A DNA stretch of 28,932 bases from contig CALFCS010000033.1 in assembly GCA_937950565.1 (NCBI GenBank), forward strand, positions 1-28,932, read 5' to 3'. The first letter of the stretch is position 1, and every line of letters starts with the position of its first letter. The position numbers were made by a program, and so were the translations under genes. The notes beneath the pieces are model-generated. The model searched no databases. It was not told the origin of the DNA and saw only the letters and a program-made list of their open reading frames with translations. The stretch is from an uncultured Lachnospiraceae bacterium (GTDB taxonomy: Bacteria; Bacillota; Clostridia; Lachnospirales; Lachnospiraceae). This document shows, one piece after another, positions 16,038 through 23,759 of the stretch.

Positions 16038-17327
16038 ATGAAAGAACTTGAAAGTTTGTATAAAGAGTTGGGAATCCGTGAGGAAGTATATCAGTTTGGA
16101 TTGAAATTTGAGGGCCAATTAAAGGAGCGTTTTGAAGAAATTGATAAAATTGCGGAATATAATCAAATGAAGGTTATCGCTGCCATGCAGAAGAATCAGG
16201 TAAATGAAAACTGTTTCCACTATGCAAGCGGATATGGGTATAATGATCCGGGAAGAGATATTCTGGAAGCTGTATATGCGGATGTATTTCATACGGAAAG
16301 CGCTCTTGTAAGGCCGCAGATTACCTGTGGAACACATGCGCTCGCCCTTGCACTTGGTGCGAACTTACGTCCGGGCGACGAGCTGCTTTCTGCGGCAGGA
16401 AAGCCATATGATACATTGGAGGAAGTAATCGGAATCCGTCCGTCTTCGGGTTCACTTGCGGAATATGGCATTACTTATTCGCAGGTTGATCTCCTTGCAG
16501 ATGGGAGCTTTGATTATGAAAAAATCAGAGAGGCGATGAATGACAGAACAAAGATTGTTACCGTGCAGCGTTCAAAGGGATATCAGACACGGCCAAGCTT
16601 TTCCGTAAAACAAATTGGTGAATTAATTGCTTTTGTAAAGGAAATCAAACCGGAGGTCATCTGCATGGTAGATAACTGTTACGGTGAATTTGTTGAGCTT
16701 CTGGAGCCCAGTGATGTAGGTGCGGATATGGTAGTAGGTTCCCTGATCAAAAATCCGGGTGGGGGTCTTGCACCAATCGGCGGATATATTGCAGGGCGCA
16801 GGGATTTGATTGACGCCTGTGGTTATCGTCTGACTTCTCCGGGTCTTGGAAAGGAAGTTGGTGCATCGCTTGGAGTCATGCGTTCCTTTTATCAGGGCTT
16901 ATTTCTTGCACCGACCGTTGTTGCAGGGGCATTAAAGGGTGCGATATTTGCGGCAAATATTTATGAAAACCTCGGGTATCCTGTAATACCAGACGGAAAG
17001 GAAAGCCGTCATGATATTATTCAGGCAGTAGAGCTTGGTACACCGGAGGGTGTGATTGCATTTTGCAAAGGAATTCAGGCGGCGGCCCCGGTGGATGCTT
17101 ATGTTGTTCCGGAACCATGGCCAATGCCGGGTTATGACAGTGACGTTATTATGGCGGCAGGAGCATTTGTGCAGGGTTCCTCCATTGAGCTGAGCGCAGA
17201 CGGCCCGATCAAACCACCGTATGCGGTGTATTTCCAGGGAGGACTTACCTGGCAGCATGCAAAGCTTGGTATTTTGATGTCATTAGAATATATGGTAAGA
17301 GAAGGTCTGGTTACTGATTTTTCATAA
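16038..17327 (+). CDS. Methionine gamma-lyase family / aluminum resistance-type PLP protein
   Basis: This 429-residue fold-type I PLP enzyme belongs to the Met_gamma_lyase (YnbB, 'aluminum resistance') family. The probable PLP-binding lysine is Lys238 in GSLIKNPGGGLAPIGGYIAG; ALVRPQITCGTHALALALGANLRPGD is the cofactor-phosphate region and VDNCYGEFVE supplies the ring-facing Asp. The true substrate of this family is unsettled; gamma-elimination of sulfur amino acids is the usual inference. An upstream in-frame GTG at 15954 would lie inside the preceding gene with a non-family leader. The ATG at 16038 has AGGAAGGA upstream and begins MKELESLYKELGI, typical for the family. Length is normal. Confidence 0.9.
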   Translation: MKELESLYKELGIREEVYQFGLKFEGQLKERFEEIDKIAEYNQMKVIAAMQKNQVNENCFHYASGYGYNDPGRDILEAVYADVFHTESALVRPQITCGTHALALALGANLRPGDELLSAAGKPYDTLEEVIGIRPSSGSLAEYGITYSQVDLLADGSFDYEKIREAMNDRTKIVTVQRSKGYQTRPSFSVKQIGELIAFVKEIKPEVICMVDNCYGEFVELLEPSDVGADMVVGSLIKNPGGGLAPIGGYIAGRRDLIDACGYRLTSPGLGKEVGASLGVMRSFYQGLFLAPTVVAGALKGAIFAANIYENLGYPVIPDGKESRHDIIQAVELGTPEGVIAFCKGIQAAAPVDAYVVPEPWPMPGYDSDVIMAAGAFVQGSSIELSADGPIKPPYAVYFQGGLTWQHAKLGILMSLEYMVREGLVTDFS

Positions 17328-17367
17328 TGCCGGGAGAGAGCTGTGGAAGGACTGTGAAGGAGACGAA

Positions 17368-18591
17368 ATGAAAACAATCGGGGTAGTAGGCGGCGGCGCA
17401 TCCGGACTTATGGCTGCAATTTCATCTGCAAAAGCGGACAAGACGGCAGAGGTTTTTGTACTGGAGCATAAAAATATGGCAGGAAAGAAAATCCTTTCTA
17501 CCGGAAATGGCCGCTGTAATCTCACAAATGAATATATGGAAAGCTCTTGCTTTCGGAGTAACGATATGCATTCCGTGAAACATATAATCGGAAAATTCGG
17601 ATATCCGGATACTTGTGCTTTTTTTGAGCAGGCGGGGCTTCTTACAAAATCGAGGAATGGGTATGTTTATCCAAGATGTAACCAGGCTTCGGCTGTCCTT
17701 ACGGTTCTTCTTGAGGAGGCAGAGAGGTTCGGAATCAGAATCGATACGGATATACATGTTACAGGGATCCTGCAGGAAAAGAAAGGTTTTTGTATTTTTA
17801 CAGATAAGAAGAAATACTATGCGGATAAAGTGATTCTTGCCGCCGGAGGAAAAGCATCCCGTGTGCTGGGCTCTGACGGGAGCGGGTACAAGCTGGCAGA
17901 ATCCTTTGGACATACATTAATTCCTGTTGTTCCTGCGCTTGTGCAGTTGAAAGTACAGGAAAATCCTTTTGCAAAGGCTGCAGGTGTCAGGACAGATGCG
18001 AGAATCCAGGCATATGAAGATGGTGTTTTCTGTGGGGAAGATACAGGAGAGCTTCAGATTACTGCATATGGATTATCCGGGATTCCGACGTTTCAGATCA
18101 GCCGTTATATTGCAAAGGCATTAGATGCGGGCAGACAGGCAGAGGTAGTTATTGATTTCCTGCCGGAAATAGAGGAGGAAGAGTTTGCATCGCTGCTTGG
18201 ACGGCTTTGGAAGGAAAAGCCGGATGCAGAGATTGGAGCATGTCTGAATGGGATTTTTGCAGAAAAACTAATTCCGGTACTTCTGAAACTTGCGGATATC
18301 CGTCCTCATACATGGCTTAGGAAGCTTTCAGAGGATGATTTGCAAAGAATTGCCGGATGCTGTAAAAGGGTATCTCTGCCAATCAGCGGTACGAATGGAT
18401 TTGAACATGCACAGGTGTGCGCAGGTGGTGTCAACCTGAAGGAGATTGATTGTGAGACGATGGAATCCAGGCTTGTGAAGGGGTTATATCTTGTGGGAGA
18501 GCTTCTGGACGCAGACGGAATCTGCGGAGGATATAATCTGCAGTGGGCATGGGCAACCGGATATCTGGCAGGCATACATGCAGTGAGATAG
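17368..18591 (+). CDS. HI0933-like (YhiN family) FAD-binding oxidoreductase
   Basis: This 407-residue flavoprotein begins with a Rossmann dinucleotide motif (VVGGGASGLMAA), followed by the family signature NMAGKKILSTGNGRCNLTN. It ends with AGGVNLKEI and LYLVGELLDADGICGGYNLQ, also typical. Members are annotated as NAD(P)/FAD-dependent oxidoreductases or aminoacetone oxidase-family proteins, but the physiological reaction is unproven. GAAGGAGACGAA gives a strong ribosome site before the ATG. It lies 40 bases after the PLP lyase gene and 9 bases before another flavoprotein gene, so the two flavoproteins are probably co-expressed. Confidence 0.9.
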   Translation: MKTIGVVGGGASGLMAAISSAKADKTAEVFVLEHKNMAGKKILSTGNGRCNLTNEYMESSCFRSNDMHSVKHIIGKFGYPDTCAFFEQAGLLTKSRNGYVYPRCNQASAVLTVLLEEAERFGIRIDTDIHVTGILQEKKGFCIFTDKKKYYADKVILAAGGKASRVLGSDGSGYKLAESFGHTLIPVVPALVQLKVQENPFAKAAGVRTDARIQAYEDGVFCGEDTGELQITAYGLSGIPTFQISRYIAKALDAGRQAEVVIDFLPEIEEEEFASLLGRLWKEKPDAEIGACLNGIFAEKLIPVLLKLADIRPHTWLRKLSEDDLQRIAGCCKRVSLPISGTNGFEHAQVCAGGVNLKEIDCETMESRLVKGLYLVGELLDADGICGGYNLQWAWATGYLAGIHAVR

Positions 18592-18600
18592 GAGAATAAT

Positions 18601-20253
18601 ATGATTCGAATTCAACAGCTAAAGCTTCCTCTGGTGCAGGGGGAAGATGCATTGAAGCAAAAGATAATAAAGATGCTTCATATTCGGGAAAAGGATTTGA
18701 TTTTTTATGAAATTCAAAAAGAATCTCTGGATGCAAGAAAGAAACCAGAGCTTTTCCGTGTGTTTACAGTAGATGTGCAGATCACCTGTGAAAAAATGGT
18801 TTTGAAAAAGAATAAAAATAAAAATATTACAAAAAAAGAGAAAGAACCGGTATATAAAATTGTGCCTTCCGGTTCTTGTGCGCTTGCGCATCGGCCGGTT
18901 ATCGTCGGCACGGGACCAGCCGGTCTTTTCTGTGGATATGAGCTTGCACGCATGGGATACCGTCCGGTTCTTCTGGAGAGAGGAATGTGCGTGGAGGAGC
19001 GGACAAAGGATGTAGAGGAGTTCTGGAAAGACGGAGTATTAAAGCCGGAATCCAATGTACAGTTTGGCGAAGGCGGAGCCGGGACCTTTTCAGATGGAAA
19101 ATTAAATACGTTGACCCATGACAAAAATGGAAGAAACAGAGAAGTGCTGCGCTTATTTGTAAAGCATGGGGCGCCAAAGTGCATTCTGTATGAGAATAAA
19201 CCCCATATTGGAACAGATATTCTCGTGTCGGTTGTGCAGAATCTGCGAAATGCAATCTGTGAAATGGGCGGCGAAGTGAGATTTCACACAAAGGTTACGG
19301 ATATTCATACGATTCCGGACCATGGACAGGTGAAGCTTACAGGTCTTACACTCTGTGATACGAAGACTGGAAAGGAAGAACTTCTGAACACAGATGTAGC
19401 GGTTTTCGCAATCGGACATAGTGCCAGAGACACCTTTTCCATGCTTCACGAACACCGTCTTACGATGAAACCAAAATCTTTTGCCGTGGGTGTCCGTGTG
19501 GAGCACAGACAGACTTTGATTAATCAGGCGCAGTATGGCGCTGAACAGGTAAAAGGATTGTCTGCCGCCGCATATAAGCTTACTGCCAATCTGGAAAATG
19601 GCCGCGGCGTTTACACATTCTGCATGTGTCCGGGAGGCTATGTGGTAAATGCTTCCTCAGAAGAGGGCGGGCTTGTTGTAAACGGGATGAGCTACAGCGG
19701 ACGAAGTGGAGAGCATGCAAACAGCGCTGTGATTGTAACTGTAACTCCTGAGGATTATGCTGGATACCAGGAAAATGAATCAGATGTCTTAAGTGGTATG
19801 AGATTTCAGCGGGCATTGGAAGAGAAAGCTTACCGTGCCGGGAAGGGAAAAGTTCCGGTGCAGCGGTTTCAGGATTTTAGGGAGAAAAGACCATCAAAGC
19901 AGGAAGGGACTCTGACGCCGCAGATGAAGGGCGCATATAACTGGGCGGATGTGAGAAGCATTTTCCCGGAATATATTTCAGAATCACTCGAGGAGGGGAT
20001 TTTGGCATTTGATAAAAAAATCCCCGGGTATGCGGCAGATGATACTTTGCTTTCTGGCGTGGAGAGCAGAACGTCTTCCCCGGTCCGGATTGAAAGAGAT
20101 GAATCCTTCCAAAGCAGTGTGAGGGGACTCTATCCATGCGGAGAAGGAGCGGGATATGCGGGCGGAATTACATCAGCCGCCACAGACGGACTAAAAGCAG
20201 CAGAAGCTGTCAGCAGATTTTACCGTCCTTTCGACATCAAAGAGCAGGATTAA
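18601..20253 (+). CDS. Uncharacterised FAD-dependent dehydrogenase (COG2509-like)
   Basis: This 550-residue protein has an N-terminal domain of about 65 residues resembling a small alpha/beta substrate domain. A Lys/Asn-rich linker follows (residues 69-83, KKNKNKNITKKEKEP). Then comes an FAD Rossmann domain with GTGPAG at 103-108, NVQFGEGGAGTFSDGKLNT, and a C-terminal FAD-closing segment LYPCGEGAGYAGGITSAATDGL. This architecture matches the large FAD-dependent proteins of COG2509, whose reaction is unknown. It begins 9 bases after the preceding flavoprotein gene with a GGAG site. The AAG/AAT-rich linker stretch (18803-18845) is much more A-rich than its surroundings. Confidence 0.87.
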   Translation: MIRIQQLKLPLVQGEDALKQKIIKMLHIREKDLIFYEIQKESLDARKKPELFRVFTVDVQITCEKMVLKKNKNKNITKKEKEPVYKIVPSGSCALAHRPVIVGTGPAGLFCGYELARMGYRPVLLERGMCVEERTKDVEEFWKDGVLKPESNVQFGEGGAGTFSDGKLNTLTHDKNGRNREVLRLFVKHGAPKCILYENKPHIGTDILVSVVQNLRNAICEMGGEVRFHTKVTDIHTIPDHGQVKLTGLTLCDTKTGKEELLNTDVAVFAIGHSARDTFSMLHEHRLTMKPKSFAVGVRVEHRQTLINQAQYGAEQVKGLSAAAYKLTANLENGRGVYTFCMCPGGYVVNASSEEGGLVVNGMSYSGRSGEHANSAVIVTVTPEDYAGYQENESDVLSGMRFQRALEEKAYRAGKGKVPVQRFQDFREKRPSKQEGTLTPQMKGAYNWADVRSIFPEYISESLEEGILAFDKKIPGYAADDTLLSGVESRTSSPVRIERDESFQSSVRGLYPCGEGAGYAGGITSAATDGLKAAEAVSRFYRPFDIKEQD

Positions 20254-20275
20254 GAAATTTTTAATGGTATAAGTA

Positions 20276-20304
20276 TATACACTTTTTGGGAAATATGATA
20301 AAAT
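20276..20304 (+). promoter_or_regulatory. candidate sigma-A promoter with extended -10 for the DUF4321-radC-mre-min run
   Basis: TATACA (20276-20281) and TAAAAT (20299-20304) are separated by 17 bases, with TG at 20296-20297 giving an extended -10 (TGaTAAAAT). It is the only good promoter-like match in the gap between the flavoprotein gene and DUF4321, and would give a leader of about 35 bases. Confidence 0.52.
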
Positions 20305-20345
20305 GTAGTGAGTTTTCTAGAGAGAAAGTGTGAGGAGGAGTACAT

Positions 20346-20606
20346 ATGAAGGGAACAGGAAGCAAAAATGCCTGGGCGCTGTTTCTGTTGATTTTAACAG
20401 GAATCGTACTTGGGGGATTTATCGGGATGCTTGCTGAAGGCGTATCGGCGCTCAGCTGGCTTGGATATGGACAGACGTTTGGTCTGGATGAACCAATTGT
20501 ACTGAATCTTGGACTTTTAATCATTACTTTTGGTCTGAATATCAAAATCACGATTGCAAGCATTATTGGTGTTATTATTGCGATTTTCATTTACCGCTTC
20601 TTGTAA
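20346..20606 (+). CDS. DUF4321 small membrane protein
   Basis: This 86-residue protein has two hydrophobic regions, about residues 9-29 (WALFLLILTGIVLGGFIGML) and 51-84, the latter containing LNLGLLIITFGLNIKITIAS before a short tail. This is the layout and wording of the DUF4321 family, found upstream of radC-mre operons in Clostridia; function unknown. The ATG follows TGTGAGGAGGAG, one of the strongest ribosome sites in the window. It heads the cell-shape and Min gene run, so a membrane role linked to envelope growth is conceivable but not shown. Confidence 0.83.
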   Translation: MKGTGSKNAWALFLLILTGIVLGGFIGMLAEGVSALSWLGYGQTFGLDEPIVLNLGLLIITFGLNIKITIASIIGVIIAIFIYRFL

Positions 20607-20642
20607 TTCTTAAAAAGAACATCATCGAATCTGAAGAAATAT

Positions 20643-21335
20643 ATGAGTCAGTCAAATAAGATAAAAGAAATGCCGGATATGGAGCGGCCTTATGAAAAGT
20701 GTGAACAGCGCGGCGCTGAGAACTTGAGTGATGTAGAACTTCTGGCGGTTCTTTTAAGAACCGGGACAAGGGGAGAAAACGCACTTGAACTTGCGGAAAG
20801 AATTCTTTATCATACCGGCGAAAGCGGTATTTTGAGCCTTCACCAGTTTGACAGAGAACGTCTCATGCGTATCAAAGGGATTGGAAGGGTGAAAGCGATT
20901 CAGATATCCTGTATATCAGAATTGGCCAAAAGACTGTCAAAGGCCTGTGCGAAGGAAACGCTTAGCTTCAGCAATCCGGATTCCATTGCCAGATATTATA
21001 TGGAAGATTTGAGACATGAGAGACAGGAACATATGAAGCTTCTTATGTTGAACTCCAAGGCAAAGCTGATCGGGGAAACAGATATTTCAAAAGGAACTGT
21101 TAATGCGACGATTATTACGCCGAGAGAGCTGTTTATAGAAGCGTTGCAGAAAAATGCAGTGTCTATTATAATTATGCATAACCATCCGAGCGGAGACCCT
21201 TCTCCAAGCAAAGAGGACAGGCTGATTACAAGACGTATTCAGGAGGCGGGCGCTCTGATTGGAATTGAACTGTTAGACCACATTATCATTGGCAATAATT
21301 GTTATGTGAGCTTTCTCAACGAGGGCATGCTGTAG
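20643..21335 (+). CDS. radC: RadC family protein (JAB/MPN domain)
   Basis: This 230-residue protein has an N-terminal helix-hairpin-helix-type region (LSDVELLAVLLRTGTRGENAL; RIKGIGRVKAIQI) and a C-terminal JAB-like domain. The metal motif is IIMHNHPSGDPSPSKED (HxHP plus downstream Asp). RadC was once linked to recombination repair, but the role is disputed. Its position just before mreBCD is conserved in many Firmicutes and proteobacteria. The ATG has only a weak GAAGAAA site; residues KIKEMPDMERP fit the usual N-terminus, so I keep this start. mreB follows 15 bases later. Confidence 0.95.
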   Translation: MSQSNKIKEMPDMERPYEKCEQRGAENLSDVELLAVLLRTGTRGENALELAERILYHTGESGILSLHQFDRERLMRIKGIGRVKAIQISCISELAKRLSKACAKETLSFSNPDSIARYYMEDLRHERQEHMKLLMLNSKAKLIGETDISKGTVNATIITPRELFIEALQKNAVSIIIMHNHPSGDPSPSKEDRLITRRIQEAGALIGIELLDHIIIGNNCYVSFLNEGML

Positions 21336-21350
21336 AAAGGATTTTCAGGT

Positions 21351-22376
21351 ATGGCAAAAAACACATATGGGCTTGATCTGGGCTCGTACGATATAAAAGT
21401 ATACGATAAGATGCATGACGTAATCTGGAAAGAAAAGAGCGTTATTGCAATTGAAAGAAACAGAAAGGAAATACTGGCTACCGGAGATGATGCTTATCAC
21501 ATGTTTGAAAAGACACCGGAAAATATTGAGGTCGCATTTCCTATGCGGGAGGGTGTGATTTCAAGATTTAATGATATGCAGTTTCTCCTTCAGAGTCTGT
21601 TAAAGAAAGGCAGGCAGTTTAACCGGGGTTCGGAATATGTGATCGCGGTTCCGACAGATGTAACCGAGGTTCAGAAAAAAGCGTTCTTTGACCTGGTTAT
21701 CCATTCGAACGCACGTGCAAAGGAAGTAAATATTGTGGAGCGTTCAATCGCAGATGCAATTGGCATGGATATTGATGTGCAGAAAAGTAAAGGGACTTTT
21801 ATCGCTAATTTTGGAGGAGAGACAACTGAACTGTCTGTGATTGCAGGCGGAGGTATGATTTTTAACCGTCTCCTTCCCATCGGCGGACGGACGTTTGACC
21901 AGGCAATCATCAACCTGATCCGGAACAGTCACGATTTCCTGATTGGAAGTCATACGGCAGAAGCTCTGAGACAGCGCTTTGAGGTGTTTACAGCAGATGC
22001 TGAGGCGGCGTTTATGGTATCCGGAAGAGATTTGATTACCGGCGTGCCGATGCAGAAGGCGATTTCTGTCAATCTGGTACGTGCCGCTATGCGTGAGCCG
22101 CTTCTGGAGTGTATTGATGCTGTGCACTCGCTTTTAGACCGGACGCCTCCGGAGGTGAGAAAGGTTATTTATGAGGAAGGAATTTACCTTACCGGAGGGA
22201 TTGCAAATACGCCGGAGCTTGATTCTTATATTGGAGCTACGCTTGGAATTCCGGCAAAAACTGCCGATGAGCCGGATATTTGTGCGGTAAACGGATTAAA
22301 GAAAATTATTATGTCAAAAGATTTAAGACAGCTGGCATATTCTATGCTGGATGAAAGATATAGGTGGATGAGATAA
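21351..22376 (+). CDS. mreB: MreB-family rod-shape actin homologue (divergent)
   Basis: This 341-residue actin-like ATPase begins YGLDLGSYDIKVY (phosphate-1 loop, Asp9) and keeps the conserved Glu130 (VERSIADAIG). It also has the IGGRTFDQAIINLIR and HTAEALRQ segments and the YLTGGIANTPELDSYIG adenosine region. MreB filaments guide the elongation wall-synthesis complex with MreC, MreD, RodA and PBP2, all encoded downstream. The phosphate-2 loop reads NFGGETTE (residues 153-160) rather than the usual DIGGGTTE, so an Asp and a Gly of the nucleotide pocket are changed. The C-terminus also has an Arg/Trp-rich tail (LDERYRWMR). It is clearly MreB by context and overall sequence, but divergent. AAAGGA precedes the ATG; mreC follows after 1 base. 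Confidence 0.9.
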   Translation: MAKNTYGLDLGSYDIKVYDKMHDVIWKEKSVIAIERNRKEILATGDDAYHMFEKTPENIEVAFPMREGVISRFNDMQFLLQSLLKKGRQFNRGSEYVIAVPTDVTEVQKKAFFDLVIHSNARAKEVNIVERSIADAIGMDIDVQKSKGTFIANFGGETTELSVIAGGGMIFNRLLPIGGRTFDQAIINLIRNSHDFLIGSHTAEALRQRFEVFTADAEAAFMVSGRDLITGVPMQKAISVNLVRAAMREPLLECIDAVHSLLDRTPPEVRKVIYEEGIYLTGGIANTPELDSYIGATLGIPAKTADEPDICAVNGLKKIIMSKDLRQLAYSMLDERYRWMR

Positions 22377-22377
22377 C

Positions 22378-23241
22378 ATGAAGATTAAGAAACAGTCATC
22401 ACTTCCAAGTAAATATTTATTGGTCATTCTGGCAGTTTTTTGTGTTGTACTGCTTGGGATTGAGCAGATTGCGGATATCAGAGGGCCGATGCGTCTCATT
22501 GGAAATTATACGGTTGTTCCCATGCAGAAGGGAATCAGTTATATTGGACGCTGGATGAGTGATATTTCTGATAATTTTGAGACACTGGAAGAAATGCGTG
22601 GGAAGAATCAGGTGCTTCAGGAAAAAGTAGATGAGCTTACGATTGATAACACGAGACTCAGACAAGAGCAGTATGAATTGGACAGGCTCAGAGAGCTTTA
22701 CAAATTAGATGAAAATTATTCGGATTATGATAAGGTAGGCGCTCATGTAATTGCGAATAACGGTACAAACTGGTTCAGTGATTTTACGATTGATAAAGGA
22801 AGCAGAGACGGGATTAAGGTAAACTGTAATGTGCTTGCAGGAAGCGGTCTGGTTGGTATTGTGACAGAGGTTGGTCCCGATTATGCCAGAGTGCGTTCTA
22901 TTATTGACGATGCGAGCAGTGTAAGCGCTATGGTTTTATCAACCTCTGATACATGTGTGATTCGTGGAGATCTGCAATTGATTTCCGATGGCAGGATCCG
23001 TTTTGAAAAGCTGGCGAATAATGAGAATGAGATTGCCGTAGGAGAGCAGATTGTAACTTCTCATGTGAGTGACCGGTTTGTACAGGGAATTTTTATTGGA
23101 TATATTAGTGAAATCCAGGTGGATTCCAATAATCTGACTCGTTCCGGATATATTACACCTGCCGTTGATTTCAGCAAACTGCAGGAGGTTTTGGTAATTA
23201 CGAAAACCAAAGAAGATATGACGAAGGAGAAAGACAGCTGA
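22378..23241 (+). CDS. mreC: Rod shape-determining protein MreC
   Basis: This 287-residue protein has one N-terminal transmembrane helix (about residues 14-29, LLVILAVFCVVLLGIE) and a coiled coil with Leu/Glu heptads (about 65-108). A beta-rich extracytoplasmic domain follows, beginning VIANNGTNWFSDFTIDKGSRDGI and containing GLVGIVTEVGPDYARVRSIIDDASSV, all standard MreC features. It stabilises the elongation complex by contacting PBP2. It starts one base after the mreB stop, with AGGTGG in the mreB end. The last base overlaps mreD (TGATG), so the three are translated as a unit. Confidence 0.96.
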   Translation: MKIKKQSSLPSKYLLVILAVFCVVLLGIEQIADIRGPMRLIGNYTVVPMQKGISYIGRWMSDISDNFETLEEMRGKNQVLQEKVDELTIDNTRLRQEQYELDRLRELYKLDENYSDYDKVGAHVIANNGTNWFSDFTIDKGSRDGIKVNCNVLAGSGLVGIVTEVGPDYARVRSIIDDASSVSAMVLSTSDTCVIRGDLQLISDGRIRFEKLANNENEIAVGEQIVTSHVSDRFVQGIFIGYISEIQVDSNNLTRSGYITPAVDFSKLQEVLVITKTKEDMTKEKDS

Positions 23242-23759
23242 TGAAAAGGAAAGTTATCACATTTTTCATTATTGTTATATGCTTTTTACTGCAGAGCGCT
23301 GTATTTCCTCATTTTGCATTTGCATCGGTAGTTCCGAATCTTTTTATTATTGTAACCTCTTCCTTTGGGTTTATGAGGGGAAAAAGAACCGGAATATATG
23401 TAGGGCTTGTATGTGGTTTTTTTGCAGATTTGTTCTGGGGACAGGCTCTGGGGTTTAATATGCTTTTGTATATGGCAATCGGGTATTTAAACGGTTTTTT
23501 CCAGAGGCTGTTTTTTGATGATGATATAAAGCTTCCCATAGGGCTTATTAGCGCAAGCGAACTGTTCTATGGACTGATGACTTGTTTCTGCAGTTATATT
23601 CTGCGGGGAGATTTCGCTTTTGCAGAGCATTTGATTCATATCATTCTGCCGGAGCTGATCTATACGATACTGGCAACTTTAATTTTATACCAGATTATCT
23701 TGTATATTAACAAGAAACTGGAGACAGAAGAACAAAGGAGTGCAAGTAAATTTGTCTGA
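23241..23759 (+). CDS. mreD: Rod shape-determining protein MreD
   Basis: This 172-residue polytopic protein has about five hydrophobic helices, with VVPNLFIIVTSSFGFMRGKRTGIYVGLVCGF-type wording that is typical of MreD, and a charged C-terminal tail (NKKLETEEQRSASKFV). MreD is the small integral membrane partner of MreC. Its ATG overlaps the mreC stop by one base, with AAGGAGAAAG upstream. It overlaps the PBP2 start by 8 bases, and the AAAGGAG for PBP2 lies inside its last codons. Confidence 0.92.
   Translation: MKRKVITFFIIVICFLLQSAVFPHFAFASVVPNLFIIVTSSFGFMRGKRTGIYVGLVCGFFADLFWGQALGFNMLLYMAIGYLNGFFQRLFFDDDIKLPIGLISASELFYGLMTCFCSYILRGDFAFAEHLIHIILPELIYTILATLILYQIILYINKKLETEEQRSASKFV

Noticed and set aside
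20607..20619. TTCTT-AAA-AAGAA inverted repeat between DUF4321 and radC
   Set aside because: The stem is only five A/T-rich bp without a T-run, and it does not match a LexA-type GAAC-N4-GTTC box.
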